64,000 nucleotides of DNA from Prevotellaceae bacterium (GTDB lineage: Bacteria; Bacteroidota; Bacteroidia; Bacteroidales; Paludibacteraceae), in the NCBI GenBank assembly GCA_031270065.1, contig JAISYF010000082.1, positions 1 through 64,000 of the forward strand, read 5' to 3'. Of this stretch, positions 40,201 to 49,477 are shown piece after piece. Made by a program: the position numbers and the translations under genes. How positions within the stretch are numbered: position 1 is the first letter of the stretch; each line of letters opens with the position of its first letter. Below the pieces are notes generated by a model. That model made no database searches. It worked only from the letters and a program-made list of their open reading frames with translations, and was not told the origin of the DNA.

Positions 40201-41833
40201 ATTTACCGTTGAAACCGCTGCAAAAGTAAAAAATGGACACCTTAAAATAGGCTATTTGCACTCGGATTTTTACTTTGAAGATTCTATTGTGTTAAAAAAA
40301 GACTCTATCCTTTTCCGTAAAATTCCTGTGCTTGACGCAGAAGGAAACAAAGGAATGTTGAACGGGTATGTAGCCTACAAATATTTCAACGATATTAACT
40401 ATCATATTGATTTACAGAGCAATAAGATGTTAATTTTTAATACGAAAAAAGGTGGCGAACTGCCGTTTTGGGGCAAAGGCTATGCGACGGGAACGGGCTT
40501 GATTGCAGGAGATGAAAATCAGACAAATATTTCGTGCAATGTTACAAGCGAACCAAACACGAAAGTTTATATTCCGCTTGATAATTTTAACAGCGTTACC
40601 TCAAACGATTTTATAACATTTGTTAATAAAAATGAGCCTGAAACGCCCGTTATTATTAAAAAAACAGAAGAAAAATTAAATAATCGAAATAACAAAAAAA
40701 GTTCAAGTCTTACGACAAATATTGTGATAAACGTTACTCCCACAGCCGAAGTACAGTTGATAATGGACTCGCGGGCAGGCGACAAAATCAACGCGGCTGG
40801 TGATGGAAATGTGCGCATAGTTTATGACGAAAAAACTGACGAATTTAAAATGTTCGGCAACTATAACTTGCTGGAAGGCAAATACTTATTCACTTTGCAG
40901 GACGCAATACGCAGGGAATTTAGGATTTTAGAAGGCTCGTCTTTGCAATGGAACGGCGCACCGTCAAATCCAACTATCAACATAAATGCTGTGTATCAGG
41001 TAGATGCGCCGCTAACCGACCTGTTTGACGATGCAATCCTCAGCAAATCGAACAGAAAAAACGTGCCTGTAAATTGCTTGCTAAATTTGAGCGGAAACCT
41101 GTTGCAGCCTGTTATAGATTTTGATTTGAATTTGCCGAACTCTGACGACGAACTAAACCGCGCTCTAAAAAATATTGTCAATACAGAGGAAATGATGAAC
41201 CGCGAAATCATTTACCTGCTTGCCTTTGGGCATTTTTACCGCCCCGAATATATGAACTCCAACACCAACAGCACAAGTATTGCAATGCAAAATGAGGCTA
41301 TTTCGGTGGTTACCTCAACTATTTCACAGCAGTTGAACACAATGGCATCGCAACTTTTTGACAACTGGAATTTTGGTGTAAATCTGCGGTTTGATGACGC
41401 AAATTCTACTTCAAATGACCGCAAATACAACAATGAATACAGCGTTTTGCTTAACTACGCGCCGAATAATCGACTTTCAATCACAAGCAATGTAGGTTAT
41501 CGAGACGATAAAACTTCGTCTGACGGCAGCGGAGAGCAAACAGGAAATTCAAACCAAATGAACAACTATATTCTTGATTTTGAACTTGAATATAAACTAA
41601 TTCAGTCGGGCAAACTTAGCGCGAAAGCCTACAACCGCACCAACAATTATGATAACAACACCGATATTAGAAACGACAACAATATGCCATACACTCAGGG
41701 CATCGGTTTGGTTTATCGAGAAAGTTTCAACTCGCTCAAAGAACTTTCCGCCTCTTGGAAAAAGAACCGAGAAGAGCGTAAAGCAGCAAAAAAACTGAAA
41801 AAAGAGGAAAAAGCAGCAAAAAAACAAAAATAA
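37205..41833 (+). CDS. tamB: TamB-like (DUF490) translocation/assembly module protein
   Basis: 1542 aa; N-terminal TM, repetitive beta structure, C-terminal GNYNLLEGKYLFTLQDAIRREFRILEGSSLQWNGAPSNPTININAVY. Confidence 0.88.
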   Translation: MSKNKKKFLKIVFFSAGTMVFLLVLPFILLSINPIQNFVAQKVIENLSETLQTEVKIGHIDLRYFNTLSIEDFLIKDHSGDTLIAAKRLDGDFSLLKLFKKRVEIQDITLKNTQINLFVDTTGMLNAEFLKILFEKKENEKQSVFVFQIDDIQIINSSFSFKNEQKIAEIAGQVRNDKEKKSKGKTCKKFNPADIFLSNINTRISISEIADKSFAGKIKTLSFSERCGLVLKNFATDFSLNDSIFRITKTKIQFEQSEILLDSILLTYNGLDAIKTNFEKTGIETSVFLAKLKGSDFAPFAPRLANIKDDITLRIRLLGSVENLIIERLEINIGDRLVFSGNAQAAGLPDLQHTFVFASINNLHSTMINIQDFASQILRKPIVFPKELLGLKKVSYKGKISGYVGNLSLLGLLTTGIGSIKTDLAILSNNHFQDMVIEGNINTSGLDLAAVSADKSGLGKIILNADATVRTGKNVPFESKIKAQIKSFVFKNYNYNNLIINGNLSKNTFEGKASIDDENGKLNFYGLVNLDKNNSQFHFNASVSDFKPNKLNLIKNYPDLNLAFRVNADFQGNKIDSIRGQVVLDSVFVRNNGLFRIDKLAVFSKPQSENQMLVVESDLINGSLSGNYSLKSLPKDFIDVAANYMPILKNLQKSDNEPIKRNIFAFDFEVEPLQPLCEVLGFGVTTISQTTMSGFYNGNIQRFNAEIDIPKMKNGGTVFNGTNLHCYNEDKNIKLYISSMPVLKTDSVSLIFKAAFANDNIQTLLLWKNSNKKAIFAGEFLAKSHLFKEKDSIMLSSNILPTQIVLKNNILNLKKSNITTNFNWIDVKDFAISGKKQDIFINGRASKSINDHIFVDIENFDLSFIDNFMRKDVKVSFGGLVSGKVDISRAFQQPIIEAKAQSPQFIFNNAIMGNADVTSHFDLARNCLVFNGIVTENTLDTVGILKGEYHFKRDSLDIIGDGRNLNLGFIHKFTEKIIDELDGRGTGIVHIIGLTKKRQFTVETAAKVKNGHLKIGYLHSDFYFEDSIVLKKDSILFRKIPVLDAEGNKGMLNGYVAYKYFNDINYHIDLQSNKMLIFNTKKGGELPFWGKGYATGTGLIAGDENQTNISCNVTSEPNTKVYIPLDNFNSVTSNDFITFVNKNEPETPVIIKKTEEKLNNRNNKKSSSLTTNIVINVTPTAEVQLIMDSRAGDKINAAGDGNVRIVYDEKTDEFKMFGNYNLLEGKYLFTLQDAIRREFRILEGSSLQWNGAPSNPTININAVYQVDAPLTDLFDDAILSKSNRKNVPVNCLLNLSGNLLQPVIDFDLNLPNSDDELNRALKNIVNTEEMMNREIIYLLAFGHFYRPEYMNSNTNSTSIAMQNEAISVVTSTISQQLNTMASQLFDNWNFGVNLRFDDANSTSNDRKYNNEYSVLLNYAPNNRLSITSNVGYRDDKTSSDGSGEQTGNSNQMNNYILDFELEYKLIQSGKLSAKAYNRTNNYDNNTDIRNDNNMPYTQGIGLVYRESFNSLKELSASWKKNREERKAAKKLKKEEKAAKKQK

Positions 41834-41984
41834 ATTCTTTAATCAAAAAAAAAATATTACATTTGCAGTAAATTTTTAACAGGGAAAAAAACATGAAACA
41901 TACACGAATTGAAAATGAAAAATACAGCCCACCAACTTTCAACTTTTATTCGTGTGGTTAGTGCTTAAAAATAAATTTTAAAAT

Positions 41985-42785
41985 ATGAAAAAACTATTTT
42001 TCTTAACAATAATTTCAGCGTTAATATTAGGGTGCGACACGATACCCGAAGGCAAAAGAACGCAGCCGACAGATTTGTCAAGTTTCAAAAAGGGTGTGTT
42101 GCTGTTCGATTTTACGGGTTGGAGTTGCACGAATTGCCCCGATGCAGCGCGGATTGCACACGATTTGCAGCAGACAGCGGGCGAAAGGCTTATGGTGGTG
42201 TCGCTGCACCCGTACAACAGCCATTGGACTGAGCCGAAAGCCAGCGCACTTGACCTGCGCAGCAATGCAGCAACCGAATATTTTAAATTTTTCGGCGAGC
42301 CTACAGCATTCCCAATCGGCGCGGTAGATTTTGTACAATACAAAGATAAACTGCTCATTGACAGGGTTTTTTGGACTTCGGCGATTGCGCAGAGAATAAC
42401 GCAGGAAAAACCTTTGGAGTTGAAAATTTCGGCAAATTTTGATGAACAAACGCAAAAAATTGTTATCAATTCAAAAATTTCCGCCAAAGAGGAAACTTCG
42501 GAAAATTACAGCCTGATTTTGTTGATTACTGAAAGTAAACTTATTGGCGCGCAAATGAACGGCGGCTCCGTGGTGTCCGATTACGAACATAACCACGTTC
42601 TCCGCGATGCGATAAACGGAGTTTGGGGCGAGCCTTTTTCCGCGCCCGCAAAAGATAATTATATCGAAAAAATTGCTGAATATCAACCAGATAGCAGTTG
42701 GATTTTGCAAAATTGCGAAATTGTCGGCGTCATAATTAATACGCAAACAAAAGAGGCTATTACGGCTGTTGGCATGAAAATATAA
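41985..42785 (+). CDS. Omp28-related thioredoxin-fold lipoprotein
   Basis: 266 aa; lipobox LILGC; VLLFDFTGWSCTNCPDAARIAHDL, HPYNSHWTEP. Confidence 0.82.
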   Translation: MKKLFFLTIISALILGCDTIPEGKRTQPTDLSSFKKGVLLFDFTGWSCTNCPDAARIAHDLQQTAGERLMVVSLHPYNSHWTEPKASALDLRSNAATEYFKFFGEPTAFPIGAVDFVQYKDKLLIDRVFWTSAIAQRITQEKPLELKISANFDEQTQKIVINSKISAKEETSENYSLILLITESKLIGAQMNGGSVVSDYEHNHVLRDAINGVWGEPFSAPAKDNYIEKIAEYQPDSSWILQNCEIVGVIINTQTKEAITAVGMKI

Positions 42786-42786
42786 A

Positions 42787-43332
42787 TCATTCCTCAAAAA
42801 AATCATTCAAAAACGCGACAATATTTTCGGGCTCTTCCATACGTCCTTTTCCTGTTGTTCCGCAAGCGAGTTCGCCGTAAGCGGGTTCGATAAACTGCAC
42901 TCCGATTGCCTGCAACTGCCGCATATTGCGTTGAACAATAGCATGTTCGTACATTTTATTGTTCATTGCCGGGGCAACAAAAACGGGCTTGTCGAATGCC
43001 AAAAAAAGCGTTGAGAGCGCGTCATCGGCTATTCCGCAAGCAAATTTTCCGATAATATTTGCCGTAGCAGGCGCAACGAGCAAAAAATCGCCCCAATCGG
43101 CGTGCGAAATATGTTCGGGGTTGAAATTGCCAATCGGCTCAAAAACCTCGTAATAAATATTGTTGCGCGACACTGTTTGCAGCGACACTGGCGTAACAAA
43201 CTGCAACGCATTTTTAGTTGCAACAACTTTCACTTCCGCACCTTCGGCTGCAAGTTGCCGTATCAGTTCGGGCGTTTTGTAGGCGGCAATTCCGCCCGAA
43301 ATTCCAAGTAAGATTTTTTTTCCTGTAAGCAT
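42787..43332 (-). CDS. coaC: Stand-alone phosphopantothenoylcysteine decarboxylase domain (CoaC part of CoaBC)
   Basis: 181 aa; KKILLGISGGIAAYKTPELIRQL, APATANIIGKFACGIADDALSTLFLAFDKPVFVAPAMNNKMYEH; ends before the CoaB domain. Confidence 0.93.
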   Translation of the reverse strand: MLTGKKILLGISGGIAAYKTPELIRQLAAEGAEVKVVATKNALQFVTPVSLQTVSRNNIYYEVFEPIGNFNPEHISHADWGDFLLVAPATANIIGKFACGIADDALSTLFLAFDKPVFVAPAMNNKMYEHAIVQRNMRQLQAIGVQFIEPAYGELACGTTGKGRMEEPENIVAFLNDFFEE

Positions 43333-43334
43333 GT

Positions 43335-43490
43335 AATTTGATGAATTGAGAATTGAGAATTGAGAATTGAGAATTTAAATTTCAAATATTAAAATTATTT
43401 GGACTAAATCAAATCTTCAAATTATCAAATCCTCAAATTGCATTTTTGCATTTTCAAATTCTCAAATTTTCAAATCCTCAAATAAATTTT
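43335..43490. repeat. Repeat block: 7-bp GAATTGA tandem array followed by inverse octamers
   Basis: gaattgagaattgagaattgagaattgagaattt... then tcaaatcttcaaattatcaaatcctcaaattgc. Confidence 0.85.
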
Positions 43491-43587
43491 TCTGCAAAGT
43501 TACAAAAAAAATCGCAATTTATAATTTTTTCCTTCGGTCAAGAATATATTGCATAATCTATAATTATTTAGTACTTTTGCGCAAAAT

Positions 43588-44148
43588 ATGGAAAAAGAAC
43601 GTATAATTTTGGGAATTGACCCTGGAACAACCATAATGGGTTACGGCGTTTTGCGGGTTATAAATCGGAAAGCGGAATATGTTGCGCTGGGGATTATTAA
43701 CCTTAAAAGCATTAAAAATCACTATCTTACACTCAAAAAAGTGTTTGAGGAAGTTACACTTTTGATTGAAAAATATCTGCCCGATGAGTTGGCGGTTGAG
43801 GCTCCGTTTTTTGAAAAAAATGTACAATCGATGCTCAAACTCGGCAGGGCGCAGGGCGTTGCGATAACGGCTGCAATCACGCACGACATTCCGATTGCCG
43901 AATATGCGCCGCTGAAAATCAAAATGGCGATAACAGGACAAGGCAGGGCGTCAAAAGAGCAGGTTGCCAATATGCTGTGCAGGATTCTGAAAATTTCCGT
44001 ATCCGATTTGCCGAAAGAACTCGACGCTACTGACGGCTTGGCAGCGGCGTACTGCCATTTTCTGCAAACAAACAGCGTTGTTTCCTCTGCAAAATATAAA
44101 AATTGGAAAGATTTTGTTGGAAAAAACAAAAAGAAAATTAAAAACTAA
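43588..44148 (+). CDS. ruvC: Crossover junction endodeoxyribonuclease RuvC
   Basis: 186 aa; ILGIDPGTTIMGYGVLRV, LAVEAPFFEKNVQSMLKLGRAQGVA, DATDGLAAAYCH. Confidence 0.96.
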   Translation: MEKERIILGIDPGTTIMGYGVLRVINRKAEYVALGIINLKSIKNHYLTLKKVFEEVTLLIEKYLPDELAVEAPFFEKNVQSMLKLGRAQGVAITAAITHDIPIAEYAPLKIKMAITGQGRASKEQVANMLCRILKISVSDLPKELDATDGLAAAYCHFLQTNSVVSSAKYKNWKDFVGKNKKKIKN

Positions 44149-44164
44149 AAGTTAAAAGTACAAA

Positions 44165-44345
44165 AATTCAATTTGAAAATTTGAGGATTTGAAAATACAA
44201 AAATTCAAAAATACAATTTGAAAATTTAATTTGAGAATTTGAATATTTTTGGATTTTAATTTCAAATTTTCAAATTTTCAAATCGAATCCTCAAATCCTC
44301 AAATTTTCAAATTAATAATTAATAATTCATAATTTATAATTTATA
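44165..44345. repeat. Octamer repeat block (inverted arms)
   Basis: aatttgaaaatttgaggatttg...tttttggattttaatttcaaattttcaaattttcaaatcgaatcctcaaatcc. Confidence 0.88.
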
Positions 44346-44408
44346 ATTTAATTTTTTTTTATACCTTTGCAGCCCGAAAAATTTTATTAAAAATCATATT
44401 AAACAGAT

Positions 44409-45113
44409 ATGGCAGACAACAAAAAAACTCTTAAAACTCTTAAAACAGAGGAAAAAGCAGGGGAATTTATTTCTAAGACGGAAAAATTCTTTGAAGAAAA
44501 TCAAAAAACTGTTTATTACGTGCTAATTGGCGTACTTGTGGCGGTTGTTTTGGTAATTTTTGGTTATAATTACTTTCGCGGTACAGAAAAACGTTTCTTT
44601 TTTACGCCGCAAAGCGTTACCGCCTCAGAAAAATTGGTTTGGTGCGAGCAGACTTTTGCGCGCGATTCATTCCAACTTGCGCTTGACGGAGACGGAATTA
44701 ACGATGGTTATGCTCAAATCGCGGCGTCTTACCCGCTGACAAAGGCGAAAAATGAGGCTGCTCTTGGCGCGGCTACTTGCAGTTTCTATCTCGGCAGGTT
44801 CGACGAGGCTATCGACTACGCAAAAAAATTTACAAAAGGTTCAAACACCTTTTCGCCTGTTGCAATCGGACTTATTGGCGATTGTTACGTTGAAAAAGGA
44901 GAGTTGAAAGAGGCTGCGAAATATTTTGACAAAGCGGCGTCTTACAAAAACGAGGCTCTTGCACCACACTTTTTGAAAAAAGCGGCAGACATTTATCTGT
45001 TCTCTTTGAACGACAGTAAAAAGGCTTTGGAGTATTATCAGACTATCAAAGATAAATATTTTTCGAGCCGTCAGGCAGCCGATATTGACAAATTTATTGA
45101 GTTAGCAAAATAA
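44409..45113 (+). CDS. TPR-containing membrane-anchored protein
   Basis: 234 aa; single TM VYYVLIGVLVAVVLVIFGYNYF followed by TPR helices. Confidence 0.85.
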   Translation: MADNKKTLKTLKTEEKAGEFISKTEKFFEENQKTVYYVLIGVLVAVVLVIFGYNYFRGTEKRFFFTPQSVTASEKLVWCEQTFARDSFQLALDGDGINDGYAQIAASYPLTKAKNEAALGAATCSFYLGRFDEAIDYAKKFTKGSNTFSPVAIGLIGDCYVEKGELKEAAKYFDKAASYKNEALAPHFLKKAADIYLFSLNDSKKALEYYQTIKDKYFSSRQAADIDKFIELAK

Positions 45114-45143
45114 TTTTTTTTTTTGCAGAACAAAAAATTAAGA

Positions 45144-45187
45144 GCCAAGAGTCAAGACCTTTTTCGTCTTGTTTCTTGGCTTTTGTT
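45144..45187 (+). terminator. Strong hairpin/terminator between the TPR gene and the FAD-dependent protein gene
   Basis: GCCAAGAGTCAAGAC-ctttttc-GTCTTGTTTCTTGGC followed by TTTTGTTT. Confidence 0.65.
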
Positions 45188-45203
45188 TCTAAAATCTAAA
45201 AAA

Positions 45204-46742
45204 ATGACTGAAATTCAACTGATTCTCTCGCCCGAACAGGCTGCCGATGCTGATTTTATAAAGCAAAAATCGGCAACGGTTTTAAATGTGCCTGCAAACG
45301 ACATTTCACACGTTCAAATTATAAAAAAATCGATTGATGCGCGCGGGCGTTATCCTCTTGTGTTGCTGAAAGTCGGTGTTTTTGTGGGCGAAATTCCGCA
45401 ATACAAATACGAAAATTTGTTTCAATATAATAATGTATCGGGCAAAGAGCAGGTTGTGATTGTGGGCGGCGGTCCTGCGGGGCTCTTTGCTGCGCTGCGG
45501 TTGATAGAACGCGGCTTTTGTCCGCTGATTTTGGAGCGCGGTAAAGACATTCACGAGAGGAAAAAAGATATTGCACAACTCAATAGAAATCAGGCACTTA
45601 ACGAGGATTCCAACTACTGTTTCGGCGAGGGAGGCGCAGGCGCGTTTTCTGACGGCAAACTTTTTTCCCGCTCAAAAAAGCGCGGAAATATGCAGCGAAT
45701 TTTAGAAATTTTTCACTGTCACGGCGCGCAAGACGAGATTTTGTACGAGACGCACCCGCATATCGGCACTGACAAACTGCCGCAAGTGGTGGAAAACATT
45801 CGCAAAACCATTACCGATTGTGGAGGACAAGTAATTTTTAACGCAAAAGTAGTTGATTTGCTGCTCAATAATGCAAAAATTGAGGGCGTAAAAACCGCTG
45901 ACGGACAAATTTTTAAGGCGAAATCTGTAATTCTCGCCACAGGACATTCCGCTCGAGATATTTATGAACTGCTTGATAATAAAGGGATTACATTGCAGGA
46001 AAAGGGGTTTGCTGTCGGCGTGCGCGTGGAACACCCGCAGGAGTTGATAGATGAAATTCAATATTCGCACCATAAAAACAGATTTTTGCCCGCAGCATCG
46101 TATAACCTTGTAAATCAGGTAGATGAACGCGGCGTGTATTCGTTTTGTATGTGTCCGGGCGGAATAATTGTGCCGTCTGCAACGCATCAAAAGCAGATTG
46201 TGGTTAATGGAATGTCGTCTTCAAAACGCAATTCTCCGTTTGCAAATTCGGGTATCGTGGTGGAAATTCAACATGAGGATTTGGCTGATTATCAACGTTT
46301 TGGCACACTTGCAGGGCTGCATTTTCAGCAATATTTAGAAAATCTTGCGTTTGTAAATAACGGCGGAAAATTCCAGACCGCTCCCGCGCAGCGTTTAACC
46401 GATTTTGTGAGGAACAAACTTTCCACCGATTTGCCCGAATGTTCCTATTTGCCGCAAATTATCTCGTCTCCGCTGCATTTTTGGCTGCCGAAAATGGTCG
46501 GAAAACGCTTACAACGCAGCTTTCAACTTTTCGACAAGCGAATGAAAGGATTTGTTACCAACGAGGCGGTAATGCTCGGCGTAGAAACGCGCACCTCGTC
46601 GCCAATCCGCATAATCCGCGACAACGAAACTCTGCAACACCCTCAAATTCAAGGACTTTACCCTTGCGGTGAAGGCGCAGGATACTCAGGCGGCATTACC
46701 TCGTCTGCAATTGACGGTGAAAGAGCGGCGGAAATGATTTAG
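45204..46742 (+). CDS. NAD(P)/FAD-dependent oxidoreductase (uncharacterised FAD-dependent dehydrogenase type)
   Basis: MTEIQLILSPEQAADADFIKQKSATVLN..VVIVGGGPAGLFAALRLIERGF..CPGGIIVPSATHQKQIVVNGMSSSKRNSPFANSGIVVE. Confidence 0.92.
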   Translation: MTEIQLILSPEQAADADFIKQKSATVLNVPANDISHVQIIKKSIDARGRYPLVLLKVGVFVGEIPQYKYENLFQYNNVSGKEQVVIVGGGPAGLFAALRLIERGFCPLILERGKDIHERKKDIAQLNRNQALNEDSNYCFGEGGAGAFSDGKLFSRSKKRGNMQRILEIFHCHGAQDEILYETHPHIGTDKLPQVVENIRKTITDCGGQVIFNAKVVDLLLNNAKIEGVKTADGQIFKAKSVILATGHSARDIYELLDNKGITLQEKGFAVGVRVEHPQELIDEIQYSHHKNRFLPAASYNLVNQVDERGVYSFCMCPGGIIVPSATHQKQIVVNGMSSSKRNSPFANSGIVVEIQHEDLADYQRFGTLAGLHFQQYLENLAFVNNGGKFQTAPAQRLTDFVRNKLSTDLPECSYLPQIISSPLHFWLPKMVGKRLQRSFQLFDKRMKGFVTNEAVMLGVETRTSSPIRIIRDNETLQHPQIQGLYPCGEGAGYSGGITSSAIDGERAAEMI

Positions 46743-46769
46743 ATTTTAACTAAAAAATAAAAAAAAAAT

Positions 46770-47771
46770 ATGAATTTTAATCTGAAAATATTATTAGCCA
46801 TATCTATTTTTGCTGCATTTTTTTCTTGCAAAAAAATAGAAAAAACGGCTGTGAGCGGTGGAAAAATTGTTTATAAGAGCGAAAATTTGCCGCTGAAAAA
46901 TGCTCGTTGCGAAAATTTTGGAGCAGAACAGGAGAGCGGCTTAAAAACTCTGCACCTGTTTTTTCACTCCTCAACAATCACAATGAATGAAGATGAAACC
47001 AAAGGCACAGGAACAATTCTTGCACTCGAAATAATCTCATTATCAGATACTTTGCAAAATTCGGTTTATCAAATTTCAGAAAATTTTGAAGACAAAACCA
47101 TTTCCAAAGAGAATTCCTACCTAACCATTATTTCCAAAGAAGACACCATAACTATCAGTCTTTCAGACGGTTACTTTAATATTGAAAATGATAATGAATT
47201 GAGCAAAAAATTCAGTTTTCATTTTATTTCCGAAAATGGCGACTCTATTTCCGGTAATTTTCGCGGCGCGGTATCATACAATTTGCTTTATGATATGCCG
47301 CAAGTGGCTGTTTTTCAGATTGATACGGTAAATTATGCAATCCAAAAAGGCAATATGTTTCGTTGGGGAAAAATTCTTGACAAAAATCTTTTTTACTACG
47401 AAATTTTGTTTTATTCCACAAATTTGCGCCGAACAGACGCAGGCAAAATCAAGAGCGGCTTTGAACTTGTGCTTGGAATGCACTCATTATCAAGTGATTA
47501 TCCACAAAACGGCGTTTATCTTGTTTCCCGCACCTACGAAAACAACACTTTACTTGGCGGCGAAAAAATCGGAAATGCAAACTGGGGCACACTCTGGAAT
47601 TTTTACACAAATGGCTCTGCCTCAAAGCGAAGCATTGTTGTTTCGGGCGATGTGAATTTTGAACGCGATGGCGATAATTTTAAAATCTCGCTCAACCTTA
47701 AAGATATGGAAAATAACACAATAACAGGCGAGTATGACGGCGAACTGAAAATTACAGATTACGATTTGTGA
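46770..47771 (+). CDS. Hypothetical lipoprotein
   Basis: 333 aa; lipobox IFAAFFSCKK. Confidence 0.6.
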   Translation: MNFNLKILLAISIFAAFFSCKKIEKTAVSGGKIVYKSENLPLKNARCENFGAEQESGLKTLHLFFHSSTITMNEDETKGTGTILALEIISLSDTLQNSVYQISENFEDKTISKENSYLTIISKEDTITISLSDGYFNIENDNELSKKFSFHFISENGDSISGNFRGAVSYNLLYDMPQVAVFQIDTVNYAIQKGNMFRWGKILDKNLFYYEILFYSTNLRRTDAGKIKSGFELVLGMHSLSSDYPQNGVYLVSRTYENNTLLGGEKIGNANWGTLWNFYTNGSASKRSIVVSGDVNFERDGDNFKISLNLKDMENNTITGEYDGELKITDYDL

Positions 47772-47779
47772 ACAGATAA

Positions 47780-47916
47780 GGCTGTTTCAAAAGTGTTTTT
47801 ATCTCACACAAAGTTCTCAAAGAGTTTTACGCAGAAAACGCAAAGCATTGATAATCAATATCAAAAACTTTGCGCTCTTTGTGTTTTTGCGTGAAAATGG
47901 AACTTTTGATACAGCC
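47780..47916. mobile_element. MITE-like hairpin element with IS-type ends
   Basis: TIRs GGCTGTTTCAAAAGT (47780-47794) and ACTTTTGATACAGCC (47902-47916); interior is also self-complementary (CACAAAG..CTTTGTG type). Confidence 0.5.
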
Positions 47917-47956
47917 CCATAATTTTAAACCAATCACAAATTATAATTCTTAATTC

Positions 47957-49477
47957 TTACTGATGTTGTTCGCGCAGCAAATCATTAACCGTTTTCACAG
48001 GATTGAAAGTTGCAATCGGCACTTCCACAAAAACTGTATTCCAATCCGACATTGCGCCGTTCCAAAGCCCGGGCAGTTCGAGGGCTTTGAGTTCTTTGCC
48101 GTTTTTCGATTTTGAGGAAATAAAACAAGCGTTATTATCCACATAATCAAGCAGTTGAAATTTTTCGCCTTTGTAATTTTTCAATCCACAAACCAAATCC
48201 ACAGGGTTGAAATGTGTTGCTTTTTCCATCAAATCACACTGACTTTTTTCTGCGATATTTATCTGCGAACTTTCCAAAATTTGCGGCGAAATTGTGCCGT
48301 CAGCATTGAAAACCAAGTAGGGACCGCCGCCCGGCTCACCCTCATTTTTTACCATTCCGCAAACGCGGATTGGACGGTTAAGTTTTTTTTGCAGATAAAC
48401 GATTAATTCACAGCGGTTTAACCCTGAAATATGTGGATTAAAATTATTTAACCTGCTTTCGCAAAATTTAGTAATAATTTGCAATTTTGCATCGGAAATT
48501 TTCTCATTTTCCAACTCTTGCAAATAACCAAAAGCCTGCTGCTGCAAAGCAACAAGCACTCCTGCAATCAATTTTTTGTACTCCACAGTCGGCTCTTTAA
48601 GCCTGTCAGGCACAACATTGTCAATGTTTTTCACAAAAACGATGTCGGCATCTAAATCGTTCAAATTTTCAATCAATGCGCCGTGTCCGCCCGGTCGAAA
48701 AACAATACTGCCGTCTTCTTCTCTAAACGGCTCATTATCAGTGGTTACAGCGATTGTATCGGTACTTTTTTTCTGTTCAGAAAACGAAATTTCAAACCTT
48801 ACGCCGAATTTTTTTTCGTATTTCTTAATATTTTCAAAAAAATGTTTTTCAAATAAGTTTTTATGTTCTGGCGACACTGTAAAATGCAGACACACAACAT
48901 TTTGACCGCCTTTTGCATACAAAACTCCCTCAACTAAATGTTCGAGGAAAGAGGTGCGTTTTTCGTCTTGATAAGAGTGAAAAAGCAAAAGTCCTTTCGG
49001 CAAATTTCCATAATTCAATCCGTTTTCCAAAAGGATTTTTAAAACTCGCCTGTATTCGCCAAATTCAAGCAGTTGGTCAAGGGCGCAACCCGCTTTTTCA
49101 AGGCATTCCCAATCCCATTTTTCATAAAAAGCAAACTTTTCTTTTTCTGTGAAAAACTTTGTAATAAACTCATTATCAGGAGTTTGACTGTTATTGTTTA
49201 AAAATTCAAACAAATCTTTAAACATTCGACTTGCCGCGCCTGATGCGGGAACAAATTTGAGAATTTTGCCCTTGTTTTTGGTTAAATATTCCTCCCAAAC
49301 GGCAATATTGCGCTCTTTTTCCTCGTAGGAAAAGCGCGTAATTCCACTGCCGACTTCCGCCGCTTTTTCGATTTTTAAAAACGGAAATCCATTGCGGAAA
49401 CCCTCTAACTGCCGCTCCGCTACCTGCGCCGATATTCCTTTTGCGCTCAACTGTGCTAAATCTTTTTTTGAAAACAT
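47957..49477 (-). CDS. DUF4301 family protein
   Basis: 506 aa; FVPASGAASRMFKDLFEFLN, FRPGGHGALIENLNDLDADIVFVKNIDNVVPDRLK. Confidence 0.9.
   Translation of the reverse strand: MFSKKDLAQLSAKGISAQVAERQLEGFRNGFPFLKIEKAAEVGSGITRFSYEEKERNIAVWEEYLTKNKGKILKFVPASGAASRMFKDLFEFLNNNSQTPDNEFITKFFTEKEKFAFYEKWDWECLEKAGCALDQLLEFGEYRRVLKILLENGLNYGNLPKGLLLFHSYQDEKRTSFLEHLVEGVLYAKGGQNVVCLHFTVSPEHKNLFEKHFFENIKKYEKKFGVRFEISFSEQKKSTDTIAVTTDNEPFREEDGSIVFRPGGHGALIENLNDLDADIVFVKNIDNVVPDRLKEPTVEYKKLIAGVLVALQQQAFGYLQELENEKISDAKLQIITKFCESRLNNFNPHISGLNRCELIVYLQKKLNRPIRVCGMVKNEGEPGGGPYLVFNADGTISPQILESSQINIAEKSQCDLMEKATHFNPVDLVCGLKNYKGEKFQLLDYVDNNACFISSKSKNGKELKALELPGLWNGAMSDWNTVFVEVPIATFNPVKTVNDLLREQHQ

Noticed and set aside
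37205-41833. TamB-like protein considered as a novel giant adhesin
   Set aside because: The conserved C-terminal TamB domain pattern and single N-terminal anchor explain it.
43335-43490. Possible CRISPR-like array
   Set aside because: The repeats are 7-8 bp with no unique spacers of constant size; no cas genes seen in the window.
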